From Asticcacaulis sp. (GTDB lineage: Bacteria > Pseudomonadota > Alphaproteobacteria > Caulobacterales > Caulobacteraceae): a stretch of 64,000 bases of DNA. The notes under the pieces were generated by a model. That model saw only the letters and a list, made by a program, of their open reading frames with translations, was not told the DNA's origin and searched no databases. Below are positions 8,598-15,957 of this stretch, in pieces (positions within the stretch are counted from its first letter, which is position 1; the number at the start of each line of letters is the position of its first letter). Both the position numbers and the translations under genes were made by a program. Location of the stretch: contig JANQAC010000002.1 in assembly GCA_024707255.1 (NCBI GenBank), forward strand, positions 1,482,001 to 1,546,000. The letters run 5' to 3'.

Positions 8598-9337
8598 CAG
8601 CGCTCCGCCGGCGTCCGGGCCTCAAGAAAGTGCTCAAAGCCGGTTTTACGCAACTGGCAGGCCGGGCATTCGCCGCAGCCATAGCCCCAGGCATAACGCT
8701 CGCCCCGCACGCCCTTGTAGCAGGTCGTGGTTTCTTCCAGGATCAGATCAACCAGGGCCTCCCCGCCCAGTTCCTCGGAAAGCGCCCAGGTCTGCGCCTT
8801 GTCGATCCACATCAGCGGCGTGTGAATTTCATAGGGTCGCTCGATACCCAGTTGCAGGACTGTCTGCATGGCCTGGAGGGTCCCGTTGCGGCAATCGGGA
8901 TAGCCGGAAAAATCGGTTTCGCACATGCCGCCGACCAGGTGATCCAGGCCGCGCCGATCGGCCACAGCCGCCGCATAGACGAAGAACACGAGATTGCGCC
9001 CCGGCACGAAGGAGGACGGCAGGCCGCGCCCGGTCATGACGATCTCGGTCTCGCGCGTCAGCGAGGATTCCGCCACGGCGCCGAAACCGCGCAGGTCGCA
9101 GACATGGTCTTCGCCGAGACGTGTCGCCCACCCCGGAAAAACCTCGCGGAACTTTTCCAGCACCGTGGTTCGGGTCGTCATCTCGATGGCATGGCGCTGG
9201 CCGTAATCGAACCCGATCGTCTCCACACGCTCGAAATGGGTCAGGGCCCAGGCGAGGCAGACGCTGGAATCCTGCCCCCCGGAAAAGAGGACAAGCGCGG
9301 ATTTGGCGGCGGGAACACGATCCAGGGACGCGGACAT
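8597..9337 (-). CDS. queC: 7-cyano-7-deazaguanine synthase
   Basis: Converts 7-carboxy-7-deazaguanine to preQ0 with ATP and ammonia in queuosine biosynthesis. The 246-residue protein carries the PP-loop SGGQDSS near residue 19, GFDYGQRH near 43, and the C-terminal zinc-binding cysteines GCGECPACQLR near residue 225. It overlaps the downstream queE start by one base, so the two form a translationally coupled pathway operon. queD and queF are not in the window. The leader between 9338 and 9482 shows no recognisable preQ1 riboswitch. Confidence 0.95.
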   Translation of the reverse strand: MSASLDRVPAAKSALVLFSGGQDSSVCLAWALTHFERVETIGFDYGQRHAIEMTTRTTVLEKFREVFPGWATRLGEDHVCDLRGFGAVAESSLTRETEIVMTGRGLPSSFVPGRNLVFFVYAAAVADRRGLDHLVGGMCETDFSGYPDCRNGTLQAMQTVLQLGIERPYEIHTPLMWIDKAQTWALSEELGGEALVDLILEETTTCYKGVRGERYAWGYGCGECPACQLRKTGFEHFLEARTPAER

Positions 9338-9431
9338 GGAACGAAAACTTTCGATGCTGTGAAGTCCTCATCTAAAACGCGCCTTTACGACGTTTTGCAA
9401 GCCTTTTGACGCGACGCAAAAACGGTTTCCT

Positions 9432-9447
9432 TTGACGTTTACGTCAA
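9432..9447. promoter_or_regulatory. candidate MerR/LiuR-type operator before the thioesterase pair
   Basis: TTGACGTTTACGTCAA is a perfect palindrome with 7-base arms around a central TT. It lies 36 bases before the probable thioesterase start at 9483. It closely resembles the palindrome TTTACGTTGACGTAAA at 15445-15460 in the promoter of the MerR gene. A possible -35 (TTGACG, 9432-9437) and -10 (AATTAT, 9455-9460) are 17 bases apart, so the regulator would sit on the promoter. Regulation is inferred. Confidence 0.6.
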
Positions 9448-9482
9448 GCTGGCCAATTATAGGCGGGCGAGAGGTGCAATCC

Positions 9483-9933
9483 ATGACCCAGCTTTTTTTC
9501 CGACATGTTCGGCACGATTATCGACAATACGCCCTACATGAAGGCAATCGGCGCCTATTATGCCGGCGCTTCGGAAGACGGCATCACCATGGCTATGCCA
9601 TGGCGTGAAGATCTGGTCGGTGATCCTGAAACCAGAGTCATCGCCTCAGGCGTGGTTACGGCTCTGCTCGATAACTGTTGCGGCATGGCGGTATGGGACA
9701 GGATCAACGCATTCAAGCCGGTCGCCACCCTCGACCTGCGCATCGACTATATGCGCCCAGCCCTTCCCGGCCACGAATTGAAGGTGACCGCCAAATGCTA
9801 CAAGCTGACGCGCAGTATCGGTTTTGTTCGCGCCTTCGCCTATGAAACCAGCGTTGAGGATCCGGTAGCCGCAGCGCAGGGCGCCTTCATTGTGACGGCT
9901 TTGAAATCCGATGCCGGAGACGTGAAATCATGA
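9483..9933 (+). CDS. PaaI-family hotdog thioesterase (frame break at the start)
   Basis: A hotdog-fold acyl-CoA thioesterase of about 149 residues. The uninterrupted frame begins at ATG 9505, but ATG 9483 with GAGAGG upstream gives MTQLF and continues into SDMFGTIIDNTPYMKAI if one T is removed from the T7 run at 9493-9499, so I place the start there. Core features are GDPETRVIASGVVTALLDNCCG, the hotdog central helix, and DLRIDYMRPALPGHEL. Such enzymes hydrolyse acyl- or aryl-CoA esters in the cytoplasm. It overlaps the next thioesterase by four bases (ATGA), so they are translationally coupled. The substrate is unknown; the acyl-CoA link is supported by the operator shared with the MerR/acyl-CoA dehydrogenase locus. 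Confidence 0.82.
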
Positions 9934-10325
9934 CTAAACCGGACGCCGTATTGAAGGATATTCCGTTCGCCAGCTTTTTGGGTGTGCGCCTGGAACTGGC
10001 CGGCGACGAACTGACCGCCCACCTCCCTTTCGCCCCGCACCTGATCGGTAATCCGATGATCCCGGCCCTGCATGGCGGCGTTATTGGCGCCTTCATGGAA
10101 ATCACCGCCATGGCGCAACTGAAACACCACGGCAATTTCGACCATGTCCCCAAACCGATAGATGTCAATGTCCAGTATCTGCGCTCAGGTAAGCCACTCG
10201 ATACCCATGCCCAGGCCGTTGTGAAGCGCATCGGGCGAACCATTTCGAGCGTCGAGGTTTCCGCCTGGCAGGAAACGCGCCAAAGTCCTATCGCCACCCT
10301 TCAGGCTCACTTCCTGATGGATTGA
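9930..10325 (+). CDS. PaaI-family hotdog thioesterase
   Basis: A 131-residue hotdog protein, the second of a coupled pair. It shows AHLPFAPHLIGNPMIPALHGGVIGAFMEITAMAQL, split here as the substrate-facing strand and the central helix with the HGG motif typical of PaaI/YdiI thioesterases, and VNVQYLRSGKPLDTHAQAVV. The expected reaction is acyl-CoA hydrolysis. Its ATG overlaps the preceding stop as ATGA. The two tandem copies differ considerably in sequence, so they may form a heteromer or act on different chain lengths; this is inference. Confidence 0.85.
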   Translation: MTKPDAVLKDIPFASFLGVRLELAGDELTAHLPFAPHLIGNPMIPALHGGVIGAFMEITAMAQLKHHGNFDHVPKPIDVNVQYLRSGKPLDTHAQAVVKRIGRTISSVEVSAWQETRQSPIATLQAHFLMD

Positions 10326-10374
10326 ACCTGGCAATTCCCCTTAACATCGTATTTTGCAATTGAACAATCCTGGA

Positions 10375-10403
10375 TTGCTGATACCCCTAATGGGGTGCAG
10401 CAA
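10375..10403 (+). other. hairpin between the thioesterases and the small ORF
   Basis: TTGCTG and ACCCC pair with GGGGT and CAGCAA around a TAAT loop, giving an 11-bp stem with a small asymmetric bulge. There is no T run after it, so it may be a weak or Rho-assisted terminator, or a leader structure for the ORF at 10448. Confidence 0.4.
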
Positions 10404-10447
10404 TAGGGCTGCGCTTGCCTATATATGATTCTGAGGGATCACACATA

Positions 10448-10813
10448 ATGTCAAAAGAGAAAAAAATAAACGTTGCCAAAGCCTTATCAGCACAACTTCG
10501 CGCAACGGAAGAGGCCATTGACACCGCTCTGTCCGAAGCCGCCCATTTGATCGAAACCTATGTTTCTTCCCGGCGCGCGATTCGCATGTCGACAATTATA
10601 GGCAACGACGTCCATCAAAATACGCTCAAGGCAATGATGGCGCTCAGCACGGCGCAACAACACATGACGGCCGCGCACGCAAACCTGACCTTGGTTCAGG
10701 CACAGATCGGCCTCGGCAATGTCGCCATCCTGCCAGCCGATGACAAGCCTGCCCCGCCGCCGACCGGTCATTACGTGACGCCTGTTGAGGAAGTGGTCAT
10801 CGCCGCCGAATAG
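10448..10813 (+). CDS. small hypothetical helical protein
   Basis: A 121-residue protein I do not recognise. It has no signal peptide or membrane segment. Residues about 8-100 look mostly alpha-helical and alanine-rich (ATEEAIDTALSEAAHLIETY, then LSTAQQHMTAAHANLTLVQAQ), and the tail is proline-rich (DDKPAPPPTGHY) ending acidic. ATG 10448 is preceded by GAGGGA ten bases upstream; the longer frame from 10415 lacks support. It stands alone between the thioesterases and a small membrane protein. A phasin-like or phage-like scaffold is conceivable, but nothing here proves it. Confidence 0.65.
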   Translation: MSKEKKINVAKALSAQLRATEEAIDTALSEAAHLIETYVSSRRAIRMSTIIGNDVHQNTLKAMMALSTAQQHMTAAHANLTLVQAQIGLGNVAILPADDKPAPPPTGHYVTPVEEVVIAAE

Positions 10814-10881
10814 CCTCTTCCTGTCCAGGCGGAATCGCGGCTTAAGTCCATTCGTGACGGGCGTCACGCGAGGACGTTTAT

Positions 10882-11313
10882 ATGCTGCATTCTCCCCTGG
10901 CCATTTTCGGCGCTGTTTTTCTGATCTTCGCCAGCCTCACGGCTTTTATCTTCGGGACATGGCGGGAAAGAGCCGGCGCGGCGGTTTATCTGGCAGCTTA
11001 CCTGATCGCCAACGGGCTGAACTGGCTTAGCCATATGCAGGGCCTGAGCCATACAATAACGGATATCCTGTGCCTGATCGGATTTATCATCCTCTCCTGG
11101 AAATCGCCGCACCCTTGGCCATTATGGGCGGCTGGCTTTCAACTCGCCTCCACCATGACCGGCATTTGTGACTTGCTAAACATCAATGTCTCCAAATGGG
11201 CCTATATGACGCTCCTTATCGTTTCGGCGTATGGCGTACTCTTGGCCCTGCTCGTCGGGACTTTTGCCGCCGCTCGCAGAAAATGGCAGCAACGCATAGG
11301 CAGAAGCGAATAA
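10882..11313 (+). CDS. small four-helix membrane protein, unknown function
   Basis: A 143-residue protein with four hydrophobic segments, at roughly residues 5-24, 33-47, 58-75 and 108-131, and a basic C-terminus (RRKWQQRIGR), so it should lie in the inner membrane with the C-terminus in the cytoplasm. No conserved motif is recognisable. The start at ATG 10882 sits 68 bases after the previous gene. The stop overlaps a long dyad at 11313-11351. Confidence 0.65.
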   Translation: MLHSPLAIFGAVFLIFASLTAFIFGTWRERAGAAVYLAAYLIANGLNWLSHMQGLSHTITDILCLIGFIILSWKSPHPWPLWAAGFQLASTMTGICDLLNINVSKWAYMTLLIVSAYGVLLALLVGTFAAARRKWQQRIGRSE

Positions 11314-11351
11314 AATCCAGAAAATAGGTTGATTTTCCTATTATTGGATTT
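11313..11351. other. nested inverted repeat between the membrane protein and the S24 regulator
   Basis: AAATCCA (11313-11319) pairs with TGGATTT (11345-11351), and inside it AATAGG (11323-11328) pairs with CCTATT (11337-11342). The element starts in the stop codon of the upstream gene and ends about 75 bases before the regulator's start. It could terminate upstream transcription or be an autoregulatory operator; there is no clean T run. Confidence 0.4.
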
Positions 11352-11424
11352 ATTTTCCTCTGAATTAATTGTAATTCCTATTCCGGTGGCCCTCTCGGCC
11401 TTATCTTTTGATACGACACTTGGT

Positions 11425-12057
11425 ATGACCCTTTCGCATAACCACATCTGGGCCGCAATCGATGCCCTGGCGAACCGGCTCAATACCACGCCGTCGGGAT
11501 TGGCGCGCCTGGCGGGTCTCGACCCGACGAGTTTCAATAAATCAAAACGCGCCTCGCCGGAAACGCCATCTCGGCCGCGCTGGCCGTCAACGGAAAGCCT
11601 GGCCAAGTTGCTGGAAGCCACGGGCATCAAGTTTTCCGAATTTGCCCTGCTGGCGGAAGGCCGGTCTGGCGGACAGGGTATTCCGCTGATCGGCTTCGCC
11701 CAGGCTGGTAATGAGGGATTCTTCGACGATTCCGGCTTTCCACTAGGTCAGGGCTGGGATGAAATCACCTTCCCGTCGGTTAATTCGGGCCTCTATGCGC
11801 TCGAAATTTCCGGTGATTCGATGCTGCCGCTTTACCGGGATGGCGACCGCATCCTGGTCGATCCCCATAATCAGAATCTGCGCAAGGGCGACCGTGTGGT
11901 GGTCAAAACTATCGATGGCGAAGTCATGGCCAAGGAACTGGTGCGATATTCGGCGCGTCAGATCGAACTGCGGTCATTGAATCCTGACTTTCCCGACCGG
12001 ACATTTGATCGCTTGCAGGTGGCGTGGATAGCAAGGATTGTATGGGCCAGTCAGTAG
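11425..12057 (+). CDS. S24-family helix-turn-helix regulator (CI/LexA-like)
   Basis: A 210-residue two-domain regulator. The N-terminal part (about residues 5-70) looks like an XRE-type helix-turn-helix with TPSGLARLAGLDPTSFNKS. The C-terminal part is an S24 self-cleavage/dimerisation domain with the serine motif ISGDSMLPLYRDGDRI near residue 132 and the lysine region GDRVVVKTIDGEVMAKEL near residue 160. An Ala-Gly-like scissile pair is not obvious between the domains (FAQAGNEG is the nearest), so it may not be RecA-cleaved. I start at ATG 11425 because the upstream extension to 11329 is hydrophobic and not family-like; no Shine-Dalgarno is visible. Targets unknown. Confidence 0.82.
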   Translation: MTLSHNHIWAAIDALANRLNTTPSGLARLAGLDPTSFNKSKRASPETPSRPRWPSTESLAKLLEATGIKFSEFALLAEGRSGGQGIPLIGFAQAGNEGFFDDSGFPLGQGWDEITFPSVNSGLYALEISGDSMLPLYRDGDRILVDPHNQNLRKGDRVVVKTIDGEVMAKELVRYSARQIELRSLNPDFPDRTFDRLQVAWIARIVWASQ

Positions 12058-12073
12058 AGTGAATGTACGGGGT

Positions 12074-12092
12074 TTGGGGCCTGCGGCCCCAA
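12074..12092. repeat. 19-bp GC-rich palindromic repeat, copy 1
   Basis: TTGGGGCCTGCGGCCCCAA is a near-perfect palindrome 17 bases after the S24 regulator stop. Its exact reverse complement occurs at 33536-33554, also in a convergent gene gap. A candidate bidirectional terminator or REP-like element. Confidence 0.6.
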
Positions 12093-12103
12093 GCCTTCCC
12101 TGT

Positions 12104-12174
12104 CTTGTTTTCTCTCCGCCCCCTGAGGGCGGGAAGTAAACAAGAGAAGAAAGATGTGGGGTCACGGACCCCAC
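12104..12174. terminator. stacked hairpins in the convergent gap
   Basis: Two structures follow the 19-bp palindrome. CTTGTTT (12104-12110) and CCGCCC pair with GGGCGG and AAACAAG (12138-12144). Then GTGGGGTC (12156-12163) pairs perfectly with GACCCCAC (12167-12174) around ACG. The gap separates convergent genes, so a bidirectional transcription barrier is the simplest role. No long T run is present. Confidence 0.45.
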
Positions 12175-12192
12175 GCCCCGTAACAATTTGCT

Positions 12193-13374
12193 CTACGACT
12201 TCCCCGCATAGTCGCCATATTCCCACTCATATGGCACGCCTGTATCCCCCAAAATAAACCGAACCAGATCAGCAAAGGCGGCTTCCGTGCGGACATCATT
12301 CGACAGGATCAACACGCAACGCTTGGACGTCTCAAGGCAAACCAGGGTGTTGGCTGTCTGGCCGTCATGGCCGCCCTTGAAGAAGCCATGCCCCTGCGGC
12401 CCGTCAAATACCACCACACCCAAACCCGCATACAGATCCTTGCGCTGCTGATCCGCCGGCAATTCATCGGCAAAAGGCGGAAACTGCGTCTTCGTAACGA
12501 TATGCAGTTGCGGTTTCACCATCTCCGCCCGCGAAGCCGCTGAAAGCCCCTCTCCCCGCACCAGGGCCGCGGCAAATTTCGACAGGTCATCAATGGTCGT
12601 ATCCATCGAACCGGCGGCCCGCACCTTGCTGCGTTCGTCGTGCTCAACAGCCTCCCCTTTGTCGTTGAAGCCATCCGCCAGATTCGGGCGGAAGTCATCG
12701 CGCCACATCAGCGAAGTGCGCGTCATGCCGAGGTTCTTGAATATGCCATTCGTCAGATCACCGACATCGACACCCAGTCCCTTATCTTTCCGTCCCTGCT
12801 CGATGGCGAATTGCAGCAGTATCAGTCCTTCCCCGGAATAGGCAAAGCGGGTGCCCGGATCGAAATGGATATGCAGTTTTTCATCCGGCTCCAGCCACCA
12901 GAAATTGGCGAACCCGGTGGAATGGGTCAATGCCATGCGCGGGGTGATCAGCTTCCAGCGCGGATCACTGGCCAGATCTTTGTAGGGTCCGTACTTGTCC
13001 GGATAGATGGCATTGGTGTCGTACTCGATCAGCGGCCTGTCGAGATCATCGGCAATCGGTGTATCGAGCCCGATCCGCCCCTGATCGACCAGTTTCATGA
13101 CCGTATAGGCAAAGACCGTCTTGGTCAGCGAGGCGCCATACATAACCGTGTCGGTCTGGAGCGGGTCTCCCTTGGCATTGCGGACGCCATAAGCATGGAC
13201 ATAGGCGACCTTGCCGTCATCGATGACCGCAACGGCCAGCCCCTTGCCGCCCGTCGTTTTCAGGGCATCGGAAACCTTCGCGTCGATCGCCATTGGGGCG
13301 GGCAATGGTCGGGGTTCGGCGGCCAACAGCGGTGTGGCCATGAGAAGCACGAGAAGAGACGCTAACCGAATCAA
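12193..13374 (-). CDS. exported serine hydrolase of the beta-lactamase (class C/PBP4*) family
   Basis: A 393-residue protein with a cleavable signal peptide (MIRLASLLVLLMATPLLAAE) and the active-site SxxK motif ASLTK near residue 83. A tyrosine motif YSGEG near residue 182 takes the place of YxN, and GGHDGQ near residue 340 may supply the KTG-like strand (H in place of K). This is the pattern of esterase/peptidase members of the family rather than of true AmpC. It should act in the periplasm on an ester, amide or D-amino acid peptide. Convergent with the S24 regulator. Confidence 0.85.
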   Translation of the reverse strand: MIRLASLLVLLMATPLLAAEPRPLPAPMAIDAKVSDALKTTGGKGLAVAVIDDGKVAYVHAYGVRNAKGDPLQTDTVMYGASLTKTVFAYTVMKLVDQGRIGLDTPIADDLDRPLIEYDTNAIYPDKYGPYKDLASDPRWKLITPRMALTHSTGFANFWWLEPDEKLHIHFDPGTRFAYSGEGLILLQFAIEQGRKDKGLGVDVGDLTNGIFKNLGMTRTSLMWRDDFRPNLADGFNDKGEAVEHDERSKVRAAGSMDTTIDDLSKFAAALVRGEGLSAASRAEMVKPQLHIVTKTQFPPFADELPADQQRKDLYAGLGVVVFDGPQGHGFFKGGHDGQTANTLVCLETSKRCVLILSNDVRTEAAFADLVRFILGDTGVPYEWEYGDYAGKS

Positions 13375-13390
13375 GCCTACTCTCCTATTT

Positions 13391-13594
13391 TTAACCCTTT
13401 GATTTATTATCCATATAATTTCGAGTATATGCGAACGTCGTAAATACTACCGATAGAAGCATTACTGCGGACAAGATGGCTGCAAACCAAAACAACACAC
13501 AAAAATGAAAGTACTCGGAAGCTCCAAGGGAAGCGAAAGCGACAACCAGACCCCATAGGTTCTGGTTTAAATTTATTTTGAAATTTTCAGTCAC
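13391..13594 (-). CDS. small membrane protein, hypothetical
   Basis: A 67-residue frame with two hydrophobic segments (about residues 13-27 and 31-55) separated by EYFHF, and a basic C-terminus. It lies between lysK and the serine hydrolase on the same strand. Local base composition is more AT-rich than the neighbours. Coding status rests only on the plausible membrane topology. Confidence 0.45.
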   Translation of the reverse strand: MTENFKINLNQNLWGLVVAFASLGASEYFHFCVLFWFAAILSAVMLLSVVFTTFAYTRNYMDNKSKG

Positions 13595-13617
13595 TGCTCT
13601 CCCCCTTGTTCCAGCTT

Positions 13618-15284
13618 TTACTCAGTCAGTTTACCTGAAATTCCCTGCTCCAGCAAAGAAATCGTGCGCTCCAAACCAAAGATGGCCACGAATGAGCCAA
13701 AGCGCGGCCCCTGACTTTGCCCCAGAAGCACTTCATACAAAGCCTGAAACCAGGCGCGCAAGGGCTCGAATTCATGCGCTTTTCCGACTTCAAAGACGAG
13801 ATTTTGCAAGAGGTCTGAATCGCGCGTATCGGCCGGTAGTTCCTTAAACTTCGCCACCAGATCGGACATTGCCGCCTTTTCCTTTTCATCCGGCAGGCGG
13901 AAGGTTTTCGATGGCTTCACGAAGTCCTCGAAATAGTTGATCGCATAGCCGGCCAGGCGGTCGAGCACAGGCTCGCTTTCCGGCGTGGCGCCCGGAATAT
14001 AGGCACGCAGGAAGCCCCACAGCGTTTCCTTATCTTGGGCATTGGCCACCGAAACCAGATTCAGCATCAGTCCGAAAGTCACCGGTGGCGACTTGATCCC
14101 GGTTTCGCCGCGCAGCACGAACCAGACCGGATTTTCGATCTGCTTGGCCTCTTCCTGTTTCGGGAAGGCGTCAAGCTGCTGGAAGAATTCGTCGGTCGCG
14201 CGGGGGATGACATCAAAATAAAGCTTCTTGGCCGATTTCGGCGACTGGAACATATAATAGGCCAGGCTTTCCGGCGCACCGTAGCGCAGCCAGTCCTCCA
14301 TAGTCAGGCCGTTGCCCTTCGACTTGGAGATCTTCTGGCCGGCTTCGTCGAGAAACAGTTCGTAATTGAAGCCTTCTGGCGGCGTCCCGCCCAGCACCTT
14401 GCAGACCTGAGATGACACTTTAACGGAATCGATCAAATCCTTGCCCGCCATTTCATAATCAACGCCCAGCGCGGCCCAGCGCATGGCCCAGTCGGGCTTC
14501 CACTGCATCTTGACGTGACCGCCGGTCACCGGCACCTCAAAGCGCTCGCCATTTTCCTCAAAGACGATCGTGCCGGCCGCCACATTGCGCTCCAAGGTCG
14601 GCACCTGGAGCACGAAACCGGTCTTCGGCGAGATGGGCAGGAAGGGCGAATAGGTGGCGCGACGATCCGGCCCCAGGGTCGGCAGCATGACCTTCTGGAT
14701 ATCGTCGAAACGATCCAGAGCGGTCAGAAGCGTCTGGTCGAACAGGCCGCTCTTGTAGCATTCGGTCGAAGACAGGAACTCATAGGTGAAGCCGAAGCTG
14801 TCGAGAAACGCCTTCAAACGCGCATTATTATGCTGGCCGAAGCTCGGATATTCGCCGAACGGATCGCGCACCACTGTGAGAGGCTTATAAAGGTCTTCGC
14901 GCAGGATATCCGCGTTGGGGATACCATCCGGCACCTTGCGCAGGCCGTCCATGTCGTCCGAAAAGCAGATCAGGCGCGTGGCCCAGGCATTACCGGTCAT
15001 GGCTTCGAAAGCCTGGCGCACCATGGTGGTACGCGCCACCTCGCCGAAGGTGCCGATATGCGGCAGACCTGACGGCCCATAGCCGGTCTCGAAGATCACC
15101 GCGCGGTTCAAGCCCTCAAAAGCCTTCAGCGCCTCATCCGTCTTGCCGGCCTCGATCAGGAGAGCGCCTGTTTTTGCGCCTCGTGCCCCTGAATGCGCGA
15201 TTTGACCAGACGCGCAATCAGGTTGCGGGCCTGTTCAAACGGCCATGCACGGCCGGCGTAAGCAAGGGGAGCAAGAGACGACAT
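13618..15284 (-). CDS. lysK: lysyl-tRNA synthetase, class I (frame break near the N-terminus)
   Basis: Charges tRNA-Lys; the class I form is typical of archaea and most alphaproteobacteria. The HIGH-type motif is [10 protein letters not shown] and the KMSKS-type motif is [11 protein letters not shown]. The long uninterrupted frame starts at 15111, already inside the conserved ETGYGPSG region. A further stretch from ATG 15284 ([20 protein letters not shown]) supplies the missing N-terminus and joins if one base is added to the T5 run at 15171-15175; the span of 1667 bases plus one makes 556 codons, a normal length. A sequencing deletion is the likely cause because the gene should be essential and no second LysRS is seen here. 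Confidence 0.92.
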
Positions 15285-15417
15285 GAGGAACCGGAAACTC
15301 CATAATTTAAAGAGGCCATGGCTTTAAGCCGCGCGCCTCTATGCGTCAATGAAAAGCATTCGGGAAACCCTCTTCGGCAGCCAATAACTTAACCTCCCCT
15401 TACGGAAACATTTTCGC

Positions 15418-15446
15418 TTGACCCATCTGTTGAAAGCACATAACTT
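15418..15446 (+). promoter_or_regulatory. candidate promoter of the MerR gene
   Basis: TTGACC (15418-15423) and TAACTT (15441-15446) are 17 bases apart. The -10 hexamer overlaps the first bases of the palindromic operator that begins at 15445, which fits autoregulation. Confidence 0.45.
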
Positions 15447-15460
15447 TACGTTGACGTAAA
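15445..15460. promoter_or_regulatory. candidate MerR/LiuR-type operator (autoregulatory)
   Basis: TTTACGTTGACGTAAA is a perfect palindrome with 7-base arms and a central TG. It ends 36 bases before the MerR start at 15497. It resembles the operators known for LiuR-type MerR regulators of proteobacterial branched-chain and acyl-CoA catabolism, and matches the palindrome at 9432-9447 in spacing and core (ACGT..ACGT). Confidence 0.65.
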
Positions 15461-15496
15461 TGTAAGATTCTGCCACTGTCTATTCAAATCCAGAAA

Positions 15497-15916
15497 ATGC
15501 CCATGGAAACGCACCCTAAAGACTCCAATCGCACCTATTCGATCCGTCAACTCTCCAAGGAGTTCGACGTCACGGCCCGCGCCCTGCGCTTTTACGAGGA
15601 CAAAGGGCTTATCTCGCCGCAACGTAAAGGCCAGACACGCCTCTATTCGCCGCGGGACCGCGCCCGCCTGCAACTGATTCTGCGCGGCAAACGCCTGGGA
15701 TTCTCGCTGGTCGAGATTCATGAAATCCTCGATCTTTATACGCCGAAGGATCATGGCGCCGCCCAGATGCGCGCGACCCTGCACAAATATCGCGGCCAGA
15801 TCGAGACCCTAAAACGCCAGCGCGAGGATATCGACGCGGCGATCAAGGATATGATCGAAGGCTGTGCCTGGCTGGAAGGTCAGATCAATGAGCTGGAAGC
15901 CGAAACCTCAAACTGA
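15497..15916 (+). CDS. MerR-family regulator (LiuR-like, acyl-CoA metabolism)
   Basis: A 139-residue protein with a winged helix-turn-helix of the MerR type: TYSIRQLSKEFDVTARALRF begins near residue 13, then YEDKGLISPQRKG and RLYSPRDRARL. A dimerising coiled coil fills residues 80-135 (LKRQREDIDAAIKDM). The cysteine near its end is single, so no metal-site signature is seen. The gene lies 41 bases before an acyl-CoA dehydrogenase and has a palindromic operator in its own promoter, as LiuR-type regulators do. ATG 15503 is an alternative start. The effector is unknown; an acyl-CoA is plausible. Confidence 0.85.
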   Translation: MPMETHPKDSNRTYSIRQLSKEFDVTARALRFYEDKGLISPQRKGQTRLYSPRDRARLQLILRGKRLGFSLVEIHEILDLYTPKDHGAAQMRATLHKYRGQIETLKRQREDIDAAIKDMIEGCAWLEGQINELEAETSN

Positions 15917-15957
15917 TCAACATTTAATTCTACTTTCCTAAACAGGGATAATAAGAA

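Noticed and set aside
9338..9482. possible preQ1 riboswitch before queC
   Set aside because: The leader lacks the conserved loop and A-rich tail of known preQ1 classes; only the palindromic operator stands out.
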